Shown piece after piece: positions 1 through 11,949 of a DNA stretch of 26,935 nt. Under the pieces are notes generated by a model, which had not been told where the DNA came from, ran no database searches, and was given only the letters and a program-made list of their open reading frames with translations. The first letter of the stretch is position 1; every line of letters starts with the position of its first letter. A program made the translations under genes and the position numbers. The stretch comes from Gryganskiella cystojenkinii (Eukaryota; Mortierellomycota; Mortierellomycetes; Mortierellales; Mortierellaceae), in contig JAAAIG010000401.1 of NCBI GenBank assembly GCA_015852425.1, forward strand, positions 6,298 through 33,232, in the 5' to 3' direction.

Positions 1-65
1 GGTCAGCATGCGGAAATTTTTATAAGAGAACCACGGCAGAAAACAATTAGGTATCAAAAACTTAC

Positions 66-439
66 CCAGCAGTGGAGGCGACACCAGCAAGACAATAAAG
101 GACCATCAGGAACCCGAGTCCGCCCCAAGCCTTGGCATAGGCAATGTACATACCGCCATAACCCAAGAACGTGAGGATCGACGCCGTGATCAACGTCCAG
201 CGTTCACCGAAATGATCATAGATAGGACCCACCAACAAGAAACCGACATACATAGAAGTATCACCGATGGCCGAGAGCAAGTTGATGTTGGAAGAAGTAA
301 AACCGAATCGAGCCTTCAGATCCGTCGAAAACGAAGCAAAGGAAAAGAGGGAGCCCGAGAGGGCCATGACCAAAATACCGATCGCCAAGGAGATGTACTT
401 GACTGTCCGGTCGGACAGAAGGGATTTGTTTGTGAACAT
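66..439 (-). CDS. MFS transporter, N-terminal exon (nodulin-like/Mch1-like), partial
   Basis: First coding exon of a membrane transporter, 124 codons plus 2 nt, reading leftwards from the ATG at 439-437. It encodes several hydrophobic helices starting near residue 14 (ISLAIGILVMALSG). Between helices 2 and 3 it has the MFS-type turn GPIYDHFGERW (about residues 76-86), then a Gly-rich helix. The pattern SFASFSTDLKARFG followed by NLLSAIGD resembles nodulin-like and Mch1-type (monocarboxylate transporter homologue) MFS proteins of fungal membranes; the substrate cannot be told. The exon ends at 66 before a GTAAG donor (65-61). A CTGAC branch site lies at 6-2 with no AG inside the window, so the acceptor and the rest of the gene lie beyond the left edge. 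The MFS call is fairly firm, the subfamily tentative. Confidence 0.75.
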
Positions 440-453
440 GGTTTGTGTATGGC

Positions 454-970
454 CTGTGTTTAAGAAATGGGGGAGGGGATGTAAAAAAGAGACTAGGGCA
501 CAACAAAAGAAGCTGATTTTCTTTGTTTGTTTGTTTGTTTGTTACAACGAAAATTTTCCAGGCACACAAAAAGATCGACGCTGAAAGGAATTAAGATGCA
601 AACACGAGGGAAGGGGGTTTATGTGGAGGGAACACGAAAAGAAGGTTGATACAGAGGACAGAGAAGAAACGGGGATATGCAAATGGGTATTGTGGTGGAG
701 AATGAGGGAGAGGGAGGGGTATGTATTATTGAAGGGAGGTGTATGCTTGAACATGAACTAAAGCAGAAAAAAGAAAAGAGGGAGAGAAAGGCGGGCCTGT
801 CTTTATAGACGACAGGAGGAGCTTGATGGTCAAAGTGGAAGAAAAAAGAAAAAAGAGAAACACGCACAAATCCCCTGTAAGGGACAACGTTTTTTCGACG
901 AGTAGCAGACGAACAAGGTTTCTCTGAATTTCCCTGAATTTTTTGAAAGTACGGAAAGGAGTCAACTTAC
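454..970 (-). other. Possible 5'-UTR intron of the MFS gene
   Basis: On the minus strand a GTAAGT donor (970-965) and a pyrimidine-preceded AACACAG acceptor (ending at 454) bracket 517 nt immediately upstream of the MFS start codon. The interval is CT-rich on the minus strand and holds no convincing ORF. Fungal transporter leaders often carry introns, but no transcript evidence is available, so this is a suggestion only. Confidence 0.3.
522..541. repeat. (TTTG)n microsatellite
   Basis: About five tandem TTTG units in the presumed leader of the MFS gene. A simple repeat with no inferred function. Confidence 0.85.
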
Positions 971-2671
971 AATACGTCGATTGAATTGAATAAAAAAAAT
1001 CGAAGTGTTGGAGATCGGACTCTCTTTTTTTTTTCTTTCTTTCTCTTTTCTCTGTGCACTTTTTCTCGATCTGTCTGTTGTTAATCGCCCAATCGATCCA
1101 CCTCATCAAATTCTTTGTCACTCTTGCGTGCCAGACCTTTTCTTTCTTCGTGTTCGAACGGGCATTTTTATTGTGTTTTTCTGGAGTGAGGGGAAGCATG
1201 ACCTCGATGGCGAATTGTGCCGTTTTTCCTCCTTGTCCTTCTCCTTGTTATCTTCAACAAATGCACAGGCAAAATCATCTTCAAGCAAACCACAAATTCA
1301 CCTCTTCTAGCCCCCATCCCTTCGGGAGGCTTGAGCCATGCTCAACCTCCATCCGCTCGCATTGGCCTCACCCAACGCCTGAAACCAACGCCCTGAACAA
1401 TTGTTCATCCTCCGCTTGGGTTATGGTCCACTTGTTCATGGTCAGCCACCACCCTCTTCCTGACGCTCTTCCTAAAATCCACTCCGCCAAAATGAACCAT
1501 TCTTTTTTGCCATCCCATTGATCGATGGTCTGACCCAACGCTGCGCTCCTCAGACAACAATCTCGACCTCCCGTCCGCCCACAACACCAGGCAATTATCT
1601 CCCCATCCCAAAGATGGCTTTACCTTCCTTCCTCTAATTTCAAAGGTCTTGCTTTTCACACGTCTCCTTCGAAAGAACCGAATTTGCTCGGCGGCTGTGA
1701 ACGATGAGTTTACAGAAACAATAGTTACGCGTTGAAACTTAAATGAAAGTGAAAAGATTGAAGACCGAGTAGGATGAAGAGAAAGAACGATGGGCAAGCC
1801 TCTACGACCTAGACACAAAATGCGAATTTGGTGTTGGGTCCTCAGAAAAGACTTCGCACAAAAGGGTTTGGTCCTTGGTGGACGGCAGGCTGTAAAGAGC
1901 TACAGTATGAGGGATGAGTAAAGCTTTATGGTTTGAACACGGAAAGGAAAGAAAAGAAAAATTTGTCCAAGAATGAATAAGGGGAATGAATTGAATCCTT
2001 AGTCGTGAAAAATTTCGCCCAAACTTGACTCCTTTCCCATTCAAGGCCCGCCGGAGTTTTTTTTTTGGAGCGGTCATTTCCCACTTCCATCTTTCTCGCT
2101 CGCTGGCTTGCACATATGAAGGCGACGCAAGCTGCCTCAGACTGCCTGGTAGAACCACAGTGAGAATACCTTGCCCTGTAGAAGAGAATACTTTCACCAT
2201 TTTTTGTGAATGTTGAACCCGATGAGGTGCTTTCGTCCACTCGCACGTTCATTTTGGTGGGAAAAATAGACTGAAAACCGACGATCGCAATCCATTTGCC
2301 AGGTTCCCAAAATTCTTATCATTTTTTTTTTGTTTTGAGACGCTGTGCAATTGTTTGCCGAAAATGGAAACTCCCACAGTCCCTGTCATTGATTTTGTTT
2401 TTAGTGGCAATTTTCATTCCCTGGAGTTAAGACATGGTGGGAGGGAGGAAACGAGGATGAGCGTTACTGTCACAAGAACTAACTCGTACCCGAGAGAAAG
2501 GCAGGGACTCGATAATGAGAAAAGGCGCATTAATACATATATAGCTTCAAAGGACTACTTGATACAGAGATACAACGGGATCAAGCTTAAGCCAGCGAAG
2601 TGAAGTTATATCATAGGCAAATGACATGTACAGAGGAAAGGATTATTTTTCTTTTCTTTTCTTATTCCATT
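971..2671. other. Gene-poor interval between the MFS and PPAT genes
   Basis: No convincing gene. The part next to 971 is a pyrimidine-rich probable promoter/leader of the MFS gene. Open frames at 1054-1521 (+), 1405-1818 (-) and 1802-2200 (-) have Ser/Arg/Phe-heavy, shadow-like composition, no recognisable motif and no supporting splice structure. The right end, roughly 2600-2671, is the T-rich 3' flank of the PPAT gene. A lineage-specific small gene cannot be excluded. Confidence 0.5.
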
Positions 2672-4435
2672 CTAATTTTCCTCTCTAGTCTGCTCCAGAG
2701 CTCTCTTGGCCCTCTGTTCTGCAAGGTATTGACGGATATAAGTTGAGCTGATTTTGAGATTAAGCTCGTCTACGGCCGTCTCGGTAGGTGAGATAACATC
2801 GATCACCTCAATGACTAGTTGTGAAAGTCCTCTGTTGTTGCGTTCCTTGTTCACTATTTTCGGATTGTGATGAGTTTCAGGCAAGTAAAAAAAGTGAGTG
2901 TTAGTGAATATATTTTTTTTACGAAATATACGCATGGTGTTCGTTATGTCTATGGATCTCATGTAATAAACATCATACCTGCTTCACCACCCTTGAGAGT
3001 CTCCTTTGAGACCATGATTGCTTGGAGCTCTCCATCTGTAATTGATGGGCCGTACATGTCGTGAATAGGAACAATCTTAAGAACAAGCAGAAAAAAAATA
3101 AAAATGTTGTTAGTCAGTGCTAGGTAAAACGGTTGTATAGCTTTTACGTACTTCGAGAGCCAGTCCTCGTTTAAAGACCCTCAAGAACTTTTCGACCGCC
3201 TCAATCCTCTTGTCCAGTGGCTCCATTTCTTCTCTAAATTTTTTAGTCGTCAACATGGAGTCGTCTACAAATGTAAAAATCGGCTTGTCAGTTCATTTGT
3301 ACAGCTTCAACTCAATGTCGCTAAAGCCAAAATCTCACTCGAAATTGGTTTACCTGTTACACCGCAAACGACACGCCTGCTGGCGATCCAAGCTGTCATC
3401 GAGAGCAAGATCTTGTGTCCGGCGTGTAGATGATCGAACGTGCCTCCAAGGACTACATCTTTAAACTCTCCCTGTTGTACTTTTGAGTGCGCGACACTGG
3501 AATCCAAAGCCTCGACCAAATGGCTGTGGACTTCGGTGCCGGGTGTCAGGTCCAGGTTGTAAACAGGCAGAGTCTTTTTCCCGTTCTTTGTCCGGCTCTC
3601 GTTGATCTTGTCGAGCGACTTGACAACTATGTTCAGTAATGAAAAAGAGTAGAGAACAAAAAGAAATACAAGAGTGAGTCCCATTGAAATTTGAGATGCA
3701 CAGGTATTTGAGGTGACGGGATCCAAAAGATCATCATTACACGTGTCGTTGTTTTTCTTTTTGGCCCAGCTCTTCTTTTTGAGGCTAAAAACATAAACAA
3801 CAACGACAACATGCACCAGCGATCACACCATCGACACTTAAAATTTCTTCATCAAAAGAAAATCACACGAAATGATAACAGAGGTGAAAACACGCACACC
3901 CCTCTATCTCAAGTTAGCCGAAGGCTGGTTCGCGCGATAGCACGTAATGATGCGATTGACAACCACATGCATACCACTACAACTAACAATTACACTGATG
4001 ACACTCATTACCTGAAGGCAATCCCAAGAGGACATGGAACGGGAACTCGTCCGCGACTCCGGCACCGATCTCGTACCCGCAACTCTCTTGAAAGACCACA
4101 TCCAGTTCTGCCACGGGTCGGTCCAATTCCTGTGCTTGCTTTGTGAAAGTGACATAGAGAGCGGAGAGGAGTCGTTGAACACTGTGAAAGGAAGGAGAAG
4201 AAGAGGGAGCGGTCTTGCTGCTATTGTCTTTTGGCGTCCCGTGGCCGTTGCTGGGTTCGGACTCCGTTGCGGCAGAATCGGTTGGTTGAGTGGCCACGAC
4301 GATAGTTAGGCGGTGACAAAGAACCAATGCGCGCTTGATGGCATGAAAGGCCTCGCTTAAGGATGCATCGAAATCCGTGATGCTAATGAGGAGGAGTCCA
4401 TGCGTGGAGGCTTTCGAGTCGGTTGTTGTCGTCAT
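2672..4435 (-). CDS. CAB4: Phosphopantetheine adenylyltransferase (CoA biosynthesis), 5 exons
   Basis: Transfers AMP from ATP to 4'-phosphopantetheine to give dephospho-CoA, the penultimate step of CoA synthesis. Exons (minus): 4435-4012, 3626-3354, 3264-3152, 3075-2979, 2853-2672, giving 362 aa. All junctions are GT-AG and in phase, with CTGA-type branch sites before the acceptors. The nucleotidyltransferase signature [11 protein letters not shown] is at residues 202-212, the family motif YGPSITD at 278-284, VSKET at 292-296 and the ATP-binding ISSTYIR at 337-343. About 195 N-terminal residues precede the catalytic domain, with a Ser/Thr-rich insert near residues 52-72. The start at MTTTTDSK follows a short A/T-rich leader; an in-frame upstream ATG at 4507 is judged less likely. 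This is the monofunctional fungal Cab4 type: no dephospho-CoA kinase domain follows, unlike animal COASY. The gene diverges from the ceramidase gene across 364 bp. Confidence 0.9.
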
Positions 4436-4799
4436 TATGGCAGGAAATAAAAAAATAAAAAAAGCAGAGCTCGGTTCGGTCTGATGTCCGTGGATGCTTG
4501 AGTCCAATATGGATGTTTGCTGGGAAAATGAGGAAAGAGGTCTAAAGTGTCCAGCTGTGATGCCTGCTTTTACTGGAGTTGGAATGGTCGACTGAAGTCA
4601 GGGGCTGAGAGGAGGTTTATGGCGGGAAGAGAATGTGATGGGACATGGTTCTTATCCTTCAGGCGGAGACTTTTTGGGTCCGAAGAATGCACGTGACCTT
4701 CTCTTGGTTGCCGCCGCTTCCTCTGCAAAAAACGAAGGGCCTGAGGATGTGTTCATTCTTTCACATCCACTCTATTTTGATTCTAATTTACTACTCACA
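4436..4799. other. Divergent promoter between PPAT and ceramidase genes
   Basis: A 364 bp head-to-head intergenic region. It holds a CACGTGAC E-box at 4690-4697, about 105 bp before the ceramidase ATG. The frame of ceramidase exon 1 stays open upstream to 4635, but that upstream peptide has no family resemblance and the conserved ceramidase N-terminus begins at 4800. Confidence 0.6.
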
Positions 4800-5839
4800 A
4801 TGGGCCCTAACGACCTCCAGGGCTACTGGGGACCGGCCACATCCTCCATCGATTGGTGCGAAGGTACTACTGGATGAATGAAGCGACTTGCCCACTGTCT
4901 ATGCGTATTCTGCTCTCTTCTCTTACTGCTTTCCTTCTGTCTACTTTCTTCCCCATGGTTCTTTTCTCTGTCTCTTCTTTGTCTCTTCCAGACAACTATG
5001 TCATCTCCTATTACATCGCCGAGTTCTTCAACTCTTTATCTTCCTTTGCCATGATCATCCTGGGGGAGGCCGCTTGTTACAACGTCGGTCTCCTAGAAGC
5101 TGCGATGGCGAAATCCTACCCTACCAAAACGACGAATCTCTTTCGTTACAAACTCGCCTTTCGAACCATTACCGTCGTCGGTATAGGTAGTATCCTCTTC
5201 CATGGAACGTTATTGCACCACATGCAGATGCTGGATGAAGTCCCCATGTTGTACTCGGTCATTGTCCTGTTCTTTTGTCTGATTGAATCCCGGTTCGGTC
5301 CCCAACCGGCCTGGTTCCCGTACCTATTGACCCTTCACGGCGTCGTGGTGACCTGTCTCGTGGCCTTTACAGAAGGAAATATTCAGTTTTATAGTTTCCA
5401 TGGTTCCTTTGGTTCACTCGAGATCACCACTTTGTACTTGATCTACCAAGTTTACCGAGCTAGGAAAAGGGACTACAAGGACGTGAAGCGAGTCTTTGAG
5501 ACCGGTATTGCCATGTATGCTATCGCTGTTGCTGTCTGGGCCACGGATTTGAGCTTCTGTGAGACCCCATTGGTACCCTCTTGGCCTTGGAGCAGTGTCG
5601 AAGGCGGACAGAAGGAAGGCCATGGTACACATGATAGCGACCCATGGATCGTGAAGCATTTGTACTTTCACGCCTGGTGGCACATCCTCGTCAGTCTCGG
5701 TCTCTATATGCTCTCAACCGTGATTATGCTGGACGGCTTGATTGTGCAAGGCTGGCAACCCAAGATTGAGTGGCGTGGAGGAGGGTTATTGCCCATTGCG
5801 ACCATAGTGGGTAGTGATCCTGAAAAAAAAGGAAAGTAG
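4800..5839 (+). CDS. Alkaline ceramidase (ACER3/YPC1/YDC1 family)
   Basis: Integral ER/Golgi membrane amidase that splits (phyto)ceramide into a sphingoid base and a fatty acid. Exons 4800-4863 and 4992-5839 (intron 128 nt, phase 1, GTACTA donor, CTTCCAG acceptor) encode 303 aa. Residues expected from the human ACER3 structure are all present: Ca-site residues D18, W19, E21, N23 and E32; the SxxxH pair S88/H92 and D103, spaced as S77/H81/D92 in ACER3; and the zinc HxxxH pair H248/H252 in the last third. About seven hydrophobic segments fit a 7-TM CREST-type fold. The C-terminus is KKGK, matching a KKXX ER-retrieval signal. Splicing restores WCE-DNYV, the family's most conserved junction, which fixes both exon boundary and start. 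An AATAAA lies at 5853-5858, just after the stop. Family assignment is secure; phytoceramide versus dihydroceramide preference is not. Confidence 0.93.
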
Positions 5840-6317
5840 TGCGCTGCACGTTAATAAACATTTCTTTTATTGTTATTTTTGGGTCGTCTGGATGAAGCAG
5901 ACACAAAGTAGGCGTTCAAAATTGCTAAGCCCAGCTTTGTCTGCTGTTTTCCGTAGGGAAAAAATAAAAATGTAGAGTTCGCGTCGTGGACAACCATGAT
6001 CATCCATCCGCCTGAAATAAAGGGGCGGAGAGCAATGAGGAAGAGGAAGAGAAGGAGGAGGAGGGACTTTGTTACTAGACTTACTCGAGCCCGTCGATTG
6101 ATCGGTTCGCAGTAATGGTTGTGCACGAACCTGGGAATCATCAGAATTACGTGATTATCGGGTCGGTGCATGTCTCTCTTTCTGCTCTCTCTGTAAAAGG
6201 CGTAAAAGGGCGGTCACCATTGGCTTCATTCCATTTGTCTTCTTTGAATCCATCATTCTTTCTCAGTAATCCCTTTCCTCATTCCCACACTCATTGCATT
6301 TACACGCACATCTGACC
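5840..6317. other. Intergenic region between ceramidase and first quinone reductase
   Basis: Holds the ceramidase 3' end with AATAAA at 5853-5858 and, from about 6170 on, the CT-rich leader of the next gene. No supported gene. Confidence 0.6.
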
Positions 6318-7788
6318 ATGCCCACCAAACATATCGTCATTATCGGCGGTTCTTACGGAGGCGTCGCCTGTGCAAACACTCTCCAAAACTCACTTGACCC
6401 GCACCTGGATGTAGCTATCACCTTGATTGACAGGTAAAGGATAAGCAACAACAAAAGAACTCTCTCTTTTTTTTCTGAAGCAGAGCTTCTATGACTAACT
6501 ACTTTTAATTGCCCTTTTTCTTTTTTACCGCAACAGTCGCGACGCTCGCTATCATTGTATCGCTTCCTATCGCGCTCTGGTTCAGAAGGAGTTCGCAAAG
6601 AACCTCTGGATCCCGTACACCAACCTTTTCCCCAAGAACTCGCCCCACAAGGTCATTCAGGGGACTGTCCAGAGTATCTATCATGAACATGTCGTCGTCC
6701 AATCTCCCCAAAACGAGTCACCGTCATCATCATCATCATCGCCGGGCCAGCCTAACATCACACCCGGTCATGATGACGACAAGCACGGTCAGTCTCGAAT
6801 CCATTTTGACTATTTGGTCATCGCCACGGGATCTATGATCCCTTCGCCCGCAAAATGGATGGTCAACAGTTCCTCAGAGGGTCTTCGACTCATGGACAAG
6901 GCCCGCGAAGATGTCCTTCAGTCTCAGAGTATCGTCGTTATCGGAGGCGGCGCCTGTGGGTCCGAACTGGCTGGGGAATTGAAGTACGCGCACCCGGACA
7001 AAAAAGTCACCCTCATTCATGATATGCCCTCGTTGGTTGATTACCCCAAATTCCCGCAGAGCTTCAAGGATGAGGCGAAACGATACCTAGAAAAACAAGG
7101 CGTGGACGTGATCCTGAACGAACGTGCCGAGATTGAAGGCCTCACCAGAGAAAACTCAATTCAACGCGCACACCGGACCGTTGTCCTCAAGAACTCGAAC
7201 CGAACCATCGAGAGCGACCTTCAGTTCTTTTCTATCGGGATGAAAGCCCAAACTGAGATCCTTTCGACACTGCAACCGCCGACTTCTTCTACTAGTTCTT
7301 CGCCAGAGGGACAAAAGAAGGACGGACACCATATCGACAGCACGTTCAGTATCGAGTCGATTTTGGATCCAAGGACAAAGGTGATTCAAGTCCGATCGAC
7401 ACTGCAGCTCGATCATGATGCATTCTCTCATATATTTGCCATCGGTGATGCTTCGAACGCGGATCCGGTCCCGACCTGCATGGCTGCAGTAGCTGCTGGT
7501 GAGACCGCGGGTAGAAACCTTGTCAAGTTGATCAAGAAGGCGAGAAAGATCGAGGCGGGCGAACCTGAGTTCGAGACGACGGATGGGTTCCACTGTCGAT
7601 CTTGGAACCAACTGGAGGATTATCGTCCAACCCAGACGTTGATGGTTCTGGCCATGAATCCATCAGGAGGTGTTACTCATTTGCCTGTGCTCGGCACCTG
7701 GTTTGGCAACCTAGGCGCTCGACTGGTCAAGAGCGGAGACTTGTTCACGTCGCGGTTCTGGAAAGAGATGAAGATGCCTCGACCTTAA
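6318..7788 (+). CDS. FSP1/AIFM2-like NAD(P)H:quinone oxidoreductase, copy A
   Basis: FAD-dependent pyridine-nucleotide oxidoreductase of the AIF-like/AMID group; relatives reduce ubiquinone or vitamin K and protect membranes from lipid peroxidation. Exons 6318-6433 and 6537-7788 (intron 103 nt, phase 2) encode 455 aa. The N-terminal FAD dinucleotide fold is HIVIIGGSYGG (residues 5-15), the ATG motif VIATGS is at 133-138, the NAD(P)H fold GGGACG at 175-180 and the FAD-ribityl motif FAIGD at 339-343. A Ser-rich insert (TCA codon run, around residues 95-125) and another near 280 make it longer than copy B. The N-terminus is MPTK, so it lacks the Met-Gly needed for the N-myristoylation used by human FSP1, and location is unclear. 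AATAAA lies at 7871-7876. It sits about 0.94 kb upstream of a paralogue on the same strand. Confidence 0.88.
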
Positions 7789-8726
7789 AGATCGCGTTTC
7801 TCTTTGTATTTTCCTTGGTGGCATAAAAAAAATCGACGGGCGGTCCTGTCCATACTCGTCTTATTCGAATAATAAAAAAAAGGACAATTTCACATGTATA
7901 GTTCAGTTGTCAACATCCCTGTTTGTCAGACTGATCTAGGCTCAATTCAGAGACGAGAGCAAAGGAGTGGGAGGGGTACGTAACGATCACATCCCACTTC
8001 TTTTTAAAAAATGTCAAATTCGAACAAAGTTTTGAAGGTGAAAGCCACCCGTTTGAACGATTGCCCGAAACAAGCCACCTCCCCTCTCCAATACCTTTAT
8101 ATTATTCATGGACGGCCCCATTAAAATGGGTAGCGACGTCAATCGTGAAAATGACCATATTGCCGATGTACGCGTCCAGGGGGAAACACAGGACGTCGTC
8201 GTCCGTGGTCGTCTGTCGAGTGTTTTCATGCGGCCAAGAGGAAACAAAGACAACTACTGTAAATAATGGCGACATACTTTTTTTACTTGATTTGTGATGA
8301 TCTCAAAAAGCACAAGCAACTTTCTCGTTTTGCAGAAATCAGTCCAGTTGCCAGCCAATCAAGTCGCTCAATTGAATGTCAAGAAAGCAGTTTTCAGATG
8401 GAAAACCTGTTTGTTGGTGGTCCTCGTTCTGACAAAACCATCACGCACACTCTTCTGATCTTTTTCCTTTTCAACGAACTTTGAGTGTGTGAGCCTGTGG
8501 TTCATTCCTCAATTATTACAAACAGGCAGAACCCAGTGTCCATTTGTTCCGTAACTCTCTTTTTTGTTTCGAACTCACCAGGTGTTTAAATACAGCGTCC
8601 ACTTTCGTTTTCTCTGACAATAATTATCTCAAACCTCCGAAAAAAAAAATAATCTCTTGCTCTTGTTCACCTCTGTGACAAAAACTACTTTCCCGCGAAC
8701 ACACATACCTAAAAACTCTTTCAACA
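7789..8726. other. Spacer between the tandem quinone reductases
   Basis: Contains the 3' end of copy A (AATAAA at 7871-7876), a short candidate ORF at 8108-8266, and the copy B promoter with a TTTAAATA TATA-like element at 8585-8592, about 135 bp before the ATG. Nothing else is supported. Confidence 0.55.
8108..8266 (+). CDS. Candidate small protein of 52 aa (uncertain)
   Basis: An ATG-to-TAA frame encoding 52 residues, starting MDGPIKMGSDVNRENDH and ending NKDNYCK. Its composition is balanced (Asp, Val, Arg, Gly), unlike the Ser/Phe-rich chance frames elsewhere in the spacer. No family is recognised. The antisense frame across the same bases is also open but Arg/Ser-rich, as expected for a shadow. 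A GTAAAT donor-like site (from 8259) just before the stop and a TTTTGCAG acceptor-like site ending at 8335 could mean a further exon. It may equally be chance or a relic of an older gene. Confidence 0.28.
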   Translation: MDGPIKMGSDVNRENDHIADVRVQGETQDVVVRGRLSSVFMRPRGNKDNYCK

Positions 8727-10051
8727 ATGACTTCCTCTTCTTCTCACGTCAAGGTCGTCGTCGTCGGCGGTTCCTATGCTGGAATCAACGTCATTAAGAC
8801 TCTCTTGTCCTCAACCTCCAAGAAGCCCCTTCAAATTACCCTCGTCGAAAGGTAAAAAATAAACAAACAAACAAAAAAAAAAAGAGATACCTTGATCAAT
8901 CTTCGGACGAATGCTGATGATCCTGTTCTTCTCAATCTGTTTTTTATATCAGGAATGAAGCTCGCCATCACAGCATGGGTGCTTTTCGTGCCTTGGTCGA
9001 TCCCGAGTATGGTGACAAGATCTGGGTTCCTTATACCAATCTCTTCCCCAAGGGTTCGCCTCACAAGATCGTCCGGGACACTTTGTCGCAGGTTCATGAT
9101 CATCACATTATCCTCTCCTCGGGTCAGACCGTCGAGTTTGATTACTTGGTCCTCTGCACGGGGTCCCGTAACCCTGCCCCCGCCAAGTTCGGTCACGTCG
9201 CCTCGACCGCAGACGCCGTCGCGATCACGAACAAGGCCCGCGCTGAGTTGACCAAGAGCAAGTCCGTGGTCATTCTCGGAGGCGGTGCCTGCGGCGTTGA
9301 GCTTGCGGGTGAGATCAAGACCGCGTACCCTGAAAAAAAGGTCACCCTGGTCCAGGCCACGTCTTCCTTGGTCGATTACCCAGGCTTCTCTCAGGCTTTT
9401 GGCGCCTCTGCCCAGAAACATCTTCAGAAGCTCGGTGTGAACGTGGTCTTGAACGAACGGCCCACAGTCGAAGGGTTGGATATCAACAATCCTATTCAGT
9501 CCAAGCTCGTCTCCATCCGGACCAAGAGCGGAGAGGTCATTGAATCCGATTTGCAGTTCTTGTCTGTCGGTATCACCGTCGATACCTCGTACATCTCAAC
9601 ACTCAAACCCGCAGGTGTGGTCGATTTCGATTCATCGTCCTTGATCAACAAGGAGAGAAAGGTGATCAAGATTCAAAAGACCATGCAGTTGGCCGATCCC
9701 AATTTCCCTTATATCTTTGCAGTCGGTGACTGCACCGATTTCAGTGAGGTCCCCATGGCCGCTGCCTGTTCTTTTACGGGTCCTGTGGCGGCCAAGAACT
9801 TGTTGCTGTTGATCGAACTCGCTCCCTCAAACTCGCCCTCGGTCAAGGATGTCCAAGCCGCGCAGAAGAAGGCCAAGTTTGGAAAAGGATCAATGCCTGC
9901 CGGCTTGATGTTGTTGGCAACTGGTCCCACGACCGGTGTCTCGTCTTTGCCCCTCTTTGGTACCCGCTTTGGCAACTTTTTCGCAAAGATGCTTAAGTCT
10001 AAGGATTTAATGATTGGCAACGTCGTCTCGGAAATGCAGATCCCCAAGTAA
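8727..10051 (+). CDS. FSP1/AIFM2-like NAD(P)H:quinone oxidoreductase, copy B
   Basis: Paralogue of the upstream gene. Exons 8727-8851 and 8953-10051 (intron 101 nt, phase 2) encode 407 aa, close to the usual family length of about 370-400. Motifs: FAD fold VVVVGGSYAG (10-19), VLCTGS (about 108-113), NAD(P)H fold GGGACG (151-156), FAVGD (297-301). It shares PYTNLFP, SLVDYP and LNER blocks with copy A, and the intron falls after the same residue pair at the end of beta-strand 2. Lysine is almost always AAG and most codons end in C or G, suggesting good expression. The N-terminus MTSSSS lacks a myristoylation glycine. The leader has a TTTAAATA element at 8585-8592; AATAAA follows at 10153-10158. 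It is an AIF-type reductase; the quinone substrate and location are not determinable. Confidence 0.9.
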
Positions 10052-10448
10052 AAAAGAAAAAACCCGAATACTATTAGATCTTGGTTCCCCCGCTGATCGA
10101 TTAATATTCATTATCATATTCATACCACTCCACTCTACTCTTTCTACCACATAATAAAAACCAGTAATTCAGTATTTCACCTCGAATCTTAATATTCTTC
10201 TGTTTTTCCATGATGATTTTTGAACGATCATAGAGTATCAAGGAGAGTGTAGTGCTTCAAAAACAAACAAAAAAAGCATCTCCTCGTTACTAAACAAAAA
10301 AAATCCTCTCCTATGATAATAGTTGCAACCATGTTTTGGTCTCGCTCGCAAGTTGTTGATTTTCTTTTTAATGAAGTTTCTTCTTTCGTTCTTCCGCCAT
10401 GGGGATGCAGGACTAAAACAGAAAAAAAAAATACAAGTCCACCATAAT
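10052..10448. other. Convergent 3' region, copy B and RPS23
   Basis: About 400 bp of AT-rich 3' flank between tail-to-tail genes. AATAAA for copy B is at 10153-10158. No supported gene. Confidence 0.6.

Positions 10449-11949
<1,501 letters not shown>

Noticed and set aside
1405..1818. Minus-strand open frame of 137 aa
   Set aside because: Arg/Ser-heavy composition, no motif, overlaps other frames of similar length on the opposite strand, and no splice or start context supports it.
1802..2200. Minus-strand open frame of 132 aa starting MVKVFSSTGQG
   Set aside because: The first 50 residues look plausible but the rest is Ser/Phe-rich; no family resemblance or neighbouring exon found.
4635..4799. 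Ceramidase start at 4635
   Set aside because: The in-frame upstream peptide has no resemblance to the family, and the conserved N-terminus (GYWGP...DWCE) begins right after the ATG at 4800.
8014..8253. Minus-strand open frame of 79 aa
   Set aside because: Arg/Thr/Ser-rich antisense shadow of the more balanced plus-strand frame at 8108-8266.
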